From assembly GCA_002420235.1 (NCBI GenBank), contig DIHQ01000111.1, positions 498 through 6,454 on the forward strand: a stretch of DNA of 5,957 nt. Direction: 5' to 3'. This document shows positions 1-3,474 of this stretch, one piece after another. Numbering within the stretch: the first letter of the stretch is position 1; every line of letters starts with the position of its first letter. Below the pieces are notes generated by a model. The model was not told where the DNA came from. It did no database searches and worked only from the letters and a program-made list of their open reading frames with translations. Source of the stretch: Flavobacteriales bacterium UBA5692 (GTDB lineage: Bacteria > Bacteroidota > Bacteroidia > Flavobacteriales_D > Sanyastnellaceae). Made by a program: the position numbers and the translations under genes.

Positions 1-205
1 TCGTCCTCAGTTTTACTTCCGTACTACTGATGTTACCGGTGAGATTGTTTTGGAAGCTGGCCGAGAGATGGTGATGCCTGGTGACAATGTCACCATCGAA
101 GTGCACCTGATCAATCCAGTTGCTATGGACACGGGATTACGCTTCGCAATCCGTGAAGGTGGTCGTACCGTAGGTGCAGGTCAGGTAACAACAGTGATTG
201 AATAA
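1..205 (+). CDS. tuf: Elongation factor Tu, C-terminal end (5' truncated by window)
   Basis: This is the last 67 codons of EF-Tu, the GTPase that carries aminoacyl-tRNA to the ribosomal A site. The reading frame begins at base 2 and ends with TAA at 203-205. The visible part is the second half of domain 3, the beta-barrel that contacts tRNA and EF-Ts. Family signatures are RPQFYFRTTDVTG at the first residues, EMVMPGDNVT in the middle and GLRFAIREGGRTVGAGQV near the end, closing with VIE. The match to the EF-Tu C-terminus is close to full length and leaves no realistic alternative. The gene heads the cluster seen here; its promoter lies outside the window. A strong hairpin and tRNA-Trp follow directly, so tuf may share a transcript with the downstream genes. 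Confidence 0.97.
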   Translation, partial: RPQFYFRTTDVTGEIVLEAGREMVMPGDNVTIEVHLINPVAMDTGLRFAIREGGRTVGAGQVTTVIE

Positions 206-231
206 CCGCAATCCTGCGACTTGAATCGAAC

Positions 232-267
232 GGAAGAAGGCACTCCCGATCGGGTTTGCCTTCTTCC
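232..267 (+). other. Strong hairpin between tuf and tRNA-Trp, no U tract
   Basis: Bases 232-242 (GGAAGAAGGCA) pair perfectly with 257-267 (TGCCTTCTTCC), an 11-bp stem. Inside, CCC (245-247) can pair with GGG (252-254) around a GATC loop, extending the structure after a small internal loop. The sequence after the stem is TCATCT, not a run of T, so it is not a canonical intrinsic terminator. The tRNA begins only six bases later. After RNase P cuts the tRNA 5' end, this hairpin would sit near the 3' end of the tuf message, where it could block exonucleases. It might instead be a partial terminator that lowers read-through from tuf. The pairing is visible; the role is inferred. Confidence 0.7.
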
Positions 268-273
268 TCATCT

Positions 274-346
274 ACGGGCGTAGCTCAATTGGTAGAGTAG
301 TGGTCTCCAAAACCATTGGTTGCAGGTTCGAGTCCTGCCGCCCGTG
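274..346 (+). tRNA. tRNA-Trp (anticodon CCA)
   Basis: A complete 73-nt cloverleaf can be drawn. The acceptor stem ACGGGCG (274-280) pairs with CGCCCGT (339-345) and the discriminator base is G346. The D arm is GCTC/GAGT with a final G-T pair. The anticodon stem GTGGT/ACCAT encloses loop CTCCAAA with anticodon CCA at 307-309, which reads UGG (Trp). The T arm is GCAGG/CCTGC with loop TTCGAGT. CCA is not encoded (CAA follows the discriminator), so the tail must be added by the nucleotidyltransferase. A tRNA-Trp gene just before secE is a familiar arrangement in several bacterial groups. It must be cut out of a longer transcript, since secE starts 15 bases later. Confidence 0.97.
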
Positions 347-361
347 CAAAACTTAAATGAA

Positions 362-580
362 ATGTCACAATTCACACAATACATGCAGGAGTCGTACCAG
401 GAACTGGTGCAGAAAGTGACTTGGCCAACTTGGAAAGAGTTGCAGGGCTCTTCAGTGCTAGTATTTGTTGCATCCCTGCTTATCGCGGGCATGGTTTTCG
501 TAATGGACTGGGCGTTCGGTGTTAATGCAGCGGACTCAGTTTGGCGGGGTGTGATTGGCTTGGTTTACGAATTATTTTAA
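362..580 (+). CDS. secE: Preprotein translocase subunit SecE
   Basis: SecE is the small essential subunit of the inner-membrane SecYEG channel; it clamps the two halves of SecY. The protein is 72 residues with a single membrane span, the usual short form outside Enterobacteria. Residues 1-28 form an amphipathic cytoplasmic helix ending in the family motif KVTWPTWKEL (18-27). Residues about 30-52 (SSVLVFVASLLIAGMVFVMD) are the transmembrane segment, followed by a short periplasmic tail. I chose ATG 362, giving MSQFTQYMQESYQEL, because the in-frame ATG at 320 lies inside the tRNA and would add 14 unrelated residues. There is no Shine-Dalgarno sequence; the leader is A-rich. nusG follows, and the secE-nusG pair is conserved across bacteria. 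Confidence 0.95.
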   Translation: MSQFTQYMQESYQELVQKVTWPTWKELQGSSVLVFVASLLIAGMVFVMDWAFGVNAADSVWRGVIGLVYELF

Positions 581-607
581 TCCGGAATGGCCCCACAAAC
601 TGCGACC

Positions 608-1159
608 ATGAGTGATATTGAAAAAAAGTGGTATGTCGTTCGCGCGATATCCGGCCAAGAAAAGAAAATCAAAGATGTTCTTGAGGCGGAAATTGCTGCT
701 GCGGGATTACAGCACTTTGTTGGACAGATTTTAATTCCTGTTGAAAAGGTGTTCCAGATTCGCAACGGCAAGAAGGTAAGCAAAGAGCGTAACCTATTTC
801 CCGGTTACATCTACGTCGAGGCGTCACTCGTTGGGGAGGTGCCTCACGTAATTCGAAACGCAACTGGCGTAATTGGTTTTTTAGGCGCAGAGAAGCGTGG
901 TGAACCCTTGCCTGTTCGTCAGCATGAAATCAATCGCATCCTGGGTGTTATTGATGACATGGCTGACAGCGAGGAGGAAATAAATATTCCTTATAAGGTT
1001 GGTGAATTAGTGAAAGTAACTGACGGACCTTTTAATGGCTTCAATGGCAACATTGAAGAAGTGAACGAAGAAAAAAAGAAATTAAAAGTAATGGTTAAGA
1101 TTTTCGGTCGAAAAACGCCGGTAGAACTTGGCTATTTACAAGTAGAAAAAGAAGTTTAA
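608..1159 (+). CDS. nusG: Transcription termination/antitermination factor NusG
   Basis: NusG binds the RNA polymerase clamp and links it to Rho or to ribosomal protein S10, affecting pausing, termination and coupling. With ATG 608 the protein has 183 residues. The NGN domain spans about residues 7-115, starting KWYVVRAISGQEKKIK and including NLFPGYIYVEA (62-72) and NATGVIGFLG (84-93). The C-terminal KOW domain spans about 131-183, with VKVTDGPFNGFNGNIEEVN and the ending VMVKIFGRKTPVELGYLQVE. An in-frame ATG at 587, seven bases after the secE stop, would add MAPQTAT. I prefer 608 because family members have about six residues before KWYV, but 587 is possible. Neither start has a clear Shine-Dalgarno sequence. 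secE lies upstream, and a structured gap and rplK lie downstream. Confidence 0.95.
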   Translation: MSDIEKKWYVVRAISGQEKKIKDVLEAEIAAAGLQHFVGQILIPVEKVFQIRNGKKVSKERNLFPGYIYVEASLVGEVPHVIRNATGVIGFLGAEKRGEPLPVRQHEINRILGVIDDMADSEEEINIPYKVGELVKVTDGPFNGFNGNIEEVNEEKKKLKVMVKIFGRKTPVELGYLQVEKEV

Positions 1160-1243
1160 AATGGAACAGACAACTGCATCGTCGCAATGACCCCTAATGC
1201 TTCCCATTTGCGCATGATATGGACTGTTCAATAAAGATGACCA
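1160..1243 (+). promoter_or_regulatory. Structured nusG-rplK leader, candidate L1 feedback site
   Basis: This 84-base gap can fold into a long interrupted hairpin. Bases 1164-1169 (GAACAG) pair with 1224-1229 (CTGTTC). After an asymmetric internal loop (ACAA against A), 1174-1176 pair weakly with 1220-1222. Then 1178-1182 pair with 1214-1218 and 1183-1187 with 1208-1212, leaving C1213 bulged and a 20-base loop. The last paired base is 14 bases before the rplK start. In E. coli, ribosomal protein L1 represses the L11-L1 operon by binding a leader here that imitates its 23S rRNA site: two helices around an asymmetric loop. Position and shape suggest the same role, but I could not align it with known sites. 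No promoter match was found. Confidence 0.5.
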
Positions 1244-1681
1244 ATGGCTAAAGAAGTAGCTGGACTCATTAAACTGCAAATCAGAGGTGGCGCTGCCAAC
1301 CCAGCACCTCCTGTCGGACCGGCTCTCGGTGCGAAAGGGGTGAACATCATGGAATTCTGCAAGCAATTCAACGGCAGAACCCAAGATAAGGCTGGACGCG
1401 TTTGCCCTGTTGTGATCACGGTCTACAGTGACAAATCATTCGACTTTGTCATAAAGACACCACCCGCCGCGGTGCAGTTGATGGAAGCCGCCAAATTGAA
1501 AGGCGGCTCCCCTGAACCTAATCGCATTAAAAATGGTAAAGTCACGTGGGACCAAGTTCGCACTATCGCAGAAGACAAGATGCCTGATTTAAACTGCTTT
1601 ACAGTCGAGTCAGCCATGAAAATGGTTGCTGGGACTGCACGCAGCATGGGGCTTCGAGTCGAAGGGCCATCTCCCTTCTAA
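1244..1681 (+). CDS. rplK: 50S ribosomal protein L11
   Basis: L11 (uL11) binds 23S rRNA at the GTPase-associated centre, at the base of the L7/L12 stalk, and helps coordinate factor-dependent GTP hydrolysis and the stringent response. The protein has 145 residues, within the family's usual 140-147. The N-terminal domain carries the proline-rich switch region ANPAPPVGPALGAKGVNIME (18-37), where thiostrepton-type antibiotics act. The C-terminal rRNA-binding domain includes TPPAAVQLMEAAKLKGGSPE and the helix FTVESAMKMVAGTARSMGL near the end. The ATG at 1244 gives the standard MAKEV start. Upstream sequence AATAAAGATGACCA lacks a Shine-Dalgarno match. rplA follows after 19 bases, the conserved L11-L1 pair, so both are probably translated from one message. 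Confidence 0.97.
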   Translation: MAKEVAGLIKLQIRGGAANPAPPVGPALGAKGVNIMEFCKQFNGRTQDKAGRVCPVVITVYSDKSFDFVIKTPPAAVQLMEAAKLKGGSPEPNRIKNGKVTWDQVRTIAEDKMPDLNCFTVESAMKMVAGTARSMGLRVEGPSPF

Positions 1682-1700
1682 ACGTCAATAATTGCGCAAA

Positions 1701-2396
1701 ATGGGACAATTAACAAAGAACCAAAGGGCAAACGCTGAAAAAATCGACATTGACAAAATGTACTCTCTTGCTGAGGCAACTGCCTTAGTGAAAGAATGCT
1801 CTAATGTCAAATTTGATGAGACGGTGGACATTGCTGTGCGACTCGGCGTTGACCCACGAAAGGCGAACCAAATGGTACGTGGAACAGTATCCTTGCCTCA
1901 CGGCACAGGTAAATCCGTTCGCGTACTTGTGCTTTGCAATCCTGACAAAGAACAGGATGCCAAGGACGCCGGTGCGGACTTCGTTGGACTCGACGAGTAC
2001 ATTGACAAAATCAAGGGAGGCTGGACCGACATTGATGTAATAATAACCACTCCCCAGGTGATGGGTAAGGTGGGGGCTTTGGGTCGAGTTCTCGGCCCAC
2101 GCGGCTTGATGCCGAACCCCAAATCCGGCACTGTCACCATGGAAGTTGGAAAGGCTGTCCAGGATGTTAAAACTGGAAAGATTGATTTCAAGGTCGATAA
2201 GTATGGAATCATCCATGCCTCTGTCGGGAAGGTTTCATTCGATGCGAAAAAGTTGGAAGAAAACGCCGCAGAGGTGCTTAGCACACTGATGCGATTGAAG
2301 CCGGCCGCAGCGAAGGGAACATATATGATGAGTATTGCTATAAGCTCGACTATGGGACCTGGAATTAAGGTAGAACAGAAATCGGCAACCGCTTAA
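1701..2396 (+). CDS. rplA: 50S ribosomal protein L1
   Basis: L1 (uL1) forms the mobile stalk next to the ribosomal E site, helps release deacylated tRNA, and in many bacteria represses its own operon. From ATG 1701 the protein has 231 residues, normal for the family. Domain I is split between the two ends, with domain II inserted between. Clear family stretches are VRLGVDPRKANQMVRGTVSL, LPHGTGKSVRVLV, KIKGGWTDIDVIITTP and LGRVLGPRGLMPNPKSGTVT (about 127-146), then KIDFKVDKYGIIHASVGKVS and SSTMGPGIKVE at the end. The frame is open upstream to a TTG at 1692, which would add three residues (MRK). I prefer ATG 1701, as homologues begin near M-x-x-LTKNQ. The rplJ start is only 10 bases after the stop. 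Confidence 0.96.
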   Translation: MGQLTKNQRANAEKIDIDKMYSLAEATALVKECSNVKFDETVDIAVRLGVDPRKANQMVRGTVSLPHGTGKSVRVLVLCNPDKEQDAKDAGADFVGLDEYIDKIKGGWTDIDVIITTPQVMGKVGALGRVLGPRGLMPNPKSGTVTMEVGKAVQDVKTGKIDFKVDKYGIIHASVGKVSFDAKKLEENAAEVLSTLMRLKPAAAKGTYMMSIAISSTMGPGIKVEQKSATA

Positions 2397-2406
2397 ATTA
2401 GGAAAG

Positions 2407-2931
2407 ATGAATCGACAGGAGAAAAATCAATTGATCGACGAGCTTTCTGAAGTTTTGAGGGAGAAGAGCGTTGTGTACCTCACTGATGCATCAGGGATGG
2501 ACGCAGAAACGACAACTTCACTTCGTCGAGAAAGCTTTAAAAAAGACGTTATCGTACGCGTGGTGAAGAACACCCTTCTTCGCAAGGCAATGGACCGCGT
2601 CGAAGAGAAGAATTTTGAAGAGTTGTACGGTTCCCTTGTGGGTCAGACGGCTCTGATGCTTGGTGACGTTGGGAATGTCCCAGCAAAGCTAATTAAGGAA
2701 TTCGCCAAAAAGCACGATAAGCCTGTTCTGAAAGCTGCATATGTGGAACAAGCCTGTTACGTAGGAGCGAACCAACTGGAAGCACTTACTTCGATCAAGT
2801 CGAAGGAGGAGCTTTTGGGTGAGATTGTTACATTGCTGCAATCGCCAGTCAAGAATGTCTTGGGAGCGTTGCAGTCTGGTGGCAATACCATTTCCGGTTT
2901 GGTCAAAGCCCTGGAATCTCGGGGTGCTTGA
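2407..2931 (+). CDS. rplJ: 50S ribosomal protein L10
   Basis: L10 (uL10) anchors the L7/L12 dimers to 23S rRNA beside L11, forming the factor-recruiting stalk. The protein has 174 residues, typical length. The N-terminal rRNA-binding domain includes MNRQEKNQLIDELSEVL, SLRRESFKKDVIVRVVKNTL (about 38-57) and the middle stretch AKLIKEFAKKHDKPVLKAAY. The C-terminal part, with SIKSKEELLGEIVTLLQSPV and NVLGALQSGG, runs into the helix that carries L7/L12 N-termini. Upstream AGGA at 2400-2403 resembles a Shine-Dalgarno core, but its three-base spacing to ATG is too short to be convincing. The gene lies between rplA (10-base gap) and rplL (43-base gap), the standard stalk-protein order. Confidence 0.96.
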   Translation: MNRQEKNQLIDELSEVLREKSVVYLTDASGMDAETTTSLRRESFKKDVIVRVVKNTLLRKAMDRVEEKNFEELYGSLVGQTALMLGDVGNVPAKLIKEFAKKHDKPVLKAAYVEQACYVGANQLEALTSIKSKEELLGEIVTLLQSPVKNVLGALQSGGNTISGLVKALESRGA

Positions 2932-2974
2932 CAACATTCAATCAATTAAGAACCAAATAATTCAATCAACAATC
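2932..2974 (+). promoter_or_regulatory. G-poor, A-rich translation leader of rplL with a 10-base direct repeat
   Basis: The 43 bases between the rplJ stop and the rplL start contain a single G (2950) and are mostly A, C and T. ATTCAATCAA occurs twice, at 2936-2945 and 2960-2969. No stable hairpin or Shine-Dalgarno sequence is visible. L7/L12 is needed in about four or more copies per ribosome, whereas L10 is needed once. An unstructured A-rich leader is a plausible way to raise rplL translation in a group that largely does without Shine-Dalgarno pairing. The composition and repeat are observed; the functional reading is inference. Confidence 0.5.
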
Positions 2975-3355
2975 ATGGCTGATTTGAAAACAATGGCAGA
3001 AAGCTTAGTAAACCTCACTGTAAAGGAGGTCAACGAGCTTGCCGAAATTTTAAAAGACGAACACGGTATCGAACCTGCTGCTGCTGCAGTGGTCTCTGCT
3101 GCAGGCCCAAGTGGCGGTGGTGAAGGAGGCGGTGCCGAAGAAAAGTCTGAATTTGATGTGATCCTTACAGCTGCAGGTGCTGCTAAACTCGCAGTAGTTA
3201 AGGCTGTAAAGGAACTCACCGGTCTCGGGTTGAAAGAGGCAAAGGAAATCGTTGATGGAGCTCCACGTCCTGTAAAGGAGGGAGTCGCAAAAGACGAAGC
3301 CGAAGCCCTCAAGAAGCAACTCGAAGAAGCCGGTGCGGAAGTTGAGCTTAAGTAA
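2975..3355 (+). CDS. rplL: 50S ribosomal protein L7/L12
   Basis: L7/L12 (bL12) is the multi-copy stalk protein that recruits and activates EF-Tu, EF-G and other translational GTPases. The protein has 126 residues. Residues 1-33 form the dimerisation and L10-binding domain (MADLKTMAESLVNLTVKEVN). Residues about 35-55 are the flexible hinge, here AAAAVVSAAG followed by the glycine-rich PSGGGEGGGAEE. Residues 56-126 are the factor-binding domain, with SEFDVILTAAGAAKLAVVKA, the loop TGLGLKEAKEIVDGAP and the ending EEAGAEVELK. The frame is open upstream into rplJ, but ATG 2975 gives the standard family start; earlier codons would encode out-of-frame rplJ sequence. An intrinsic terminator begins about 20 bases after the stop. 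Confidence 0.97.
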   Translation: MADLKTMAESLVNLTVKEVNELAEILKDEHGIEPAAAAVVSAAGPSGGGEGGGAEEKSEFDVILTAAGAAKLAVVKAVKELTGLGLKEAKEIVDGAPRPVKEGVAKDEAEALKKQLEEAGAEVELK

Positions 3356-3376
3356 GCACATACTTTAATCGAAGTT

Positions 3377-3418
3377 AAATCCAGGTGGGGAAGCAGGTTC
3401 CCCACCCGGATTTTTATT
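3377..3418 (+). terminator. Intrinsic terminator/attenuator between rplL and rpoB
   Basis: AAATCC (3377-3382) pairs with GGATTT (3408-3413). After one A-C mismatch, GGTGGGGAA (3384-3392) pairs with TTCCCCACC (3398-3406) around the five-base loop GCAGG. The stem runs into TTTTTATT (3411-3418), the classic form of a Rho-independent terminator. No clear promoter of the Bacteroidota type (TTTG about 20 bases before TANNTTTG) is visible between it and rpoB. The likely role is partial termination, so that ribosomal stalk proteins are made in excess over polymerase beta subunit. E. coli has an attenuator at the same place. Confidence 0.9.
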
Positions 3419-3474
3419 GCTAAGTCTGAACCTGCACCCATCGCTGCTTGTTTCCACCATAGAACCCCTACACC
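3419..3474 (+). promoter_or_regulatory. rpoB 5' leader after the terminator
   Basis: These 56 bases separate the terminator from the rpoB start and end in a C-rich stretch (ATAGAACCCCTACACC) before ATG. There is no Shine-Dalgarno sequence and no promoter I can support. GAACCTGC at 3428-3435 is the exact reverse complement of GCAGGTTC at 3393-3400, which covers the loop and the start of the 3' arm of the terminator. In read-through RNA this could form a loop-tail interaction or an alternative fold. The complementarity is observed; any effect on rpoB expression is untested. Confidence 0.4.

Noticed and set aside
206..273. A separate promoter for tRNA-Trp and secE
   Set aside because: TTTG occurs at 255-258, but no TANNTTTG follows at suitable spacing and the motif lies in the hairpin.
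320..361. Upstream in-frame start for secE at 320
   Set aside because: It falls within the tRNA-Trp gene and adds residues encoded by the tRNA arms; ATG 362 gives the family N-terminus.
1785..2284. Minus-strand and alternate plus-strand open frames inside rplA
   Set aside because: They overlap a confidently identified L1 gene, have no recognisable domains and are typical shadow frames.
2819..2974. Upstream extension of the rplL frame to ATG 2819
   Set aside because: The added residues are rplJ sequence read out of frame; the L7/L12 family start is MADLKTMAESLVNLT at 2975.
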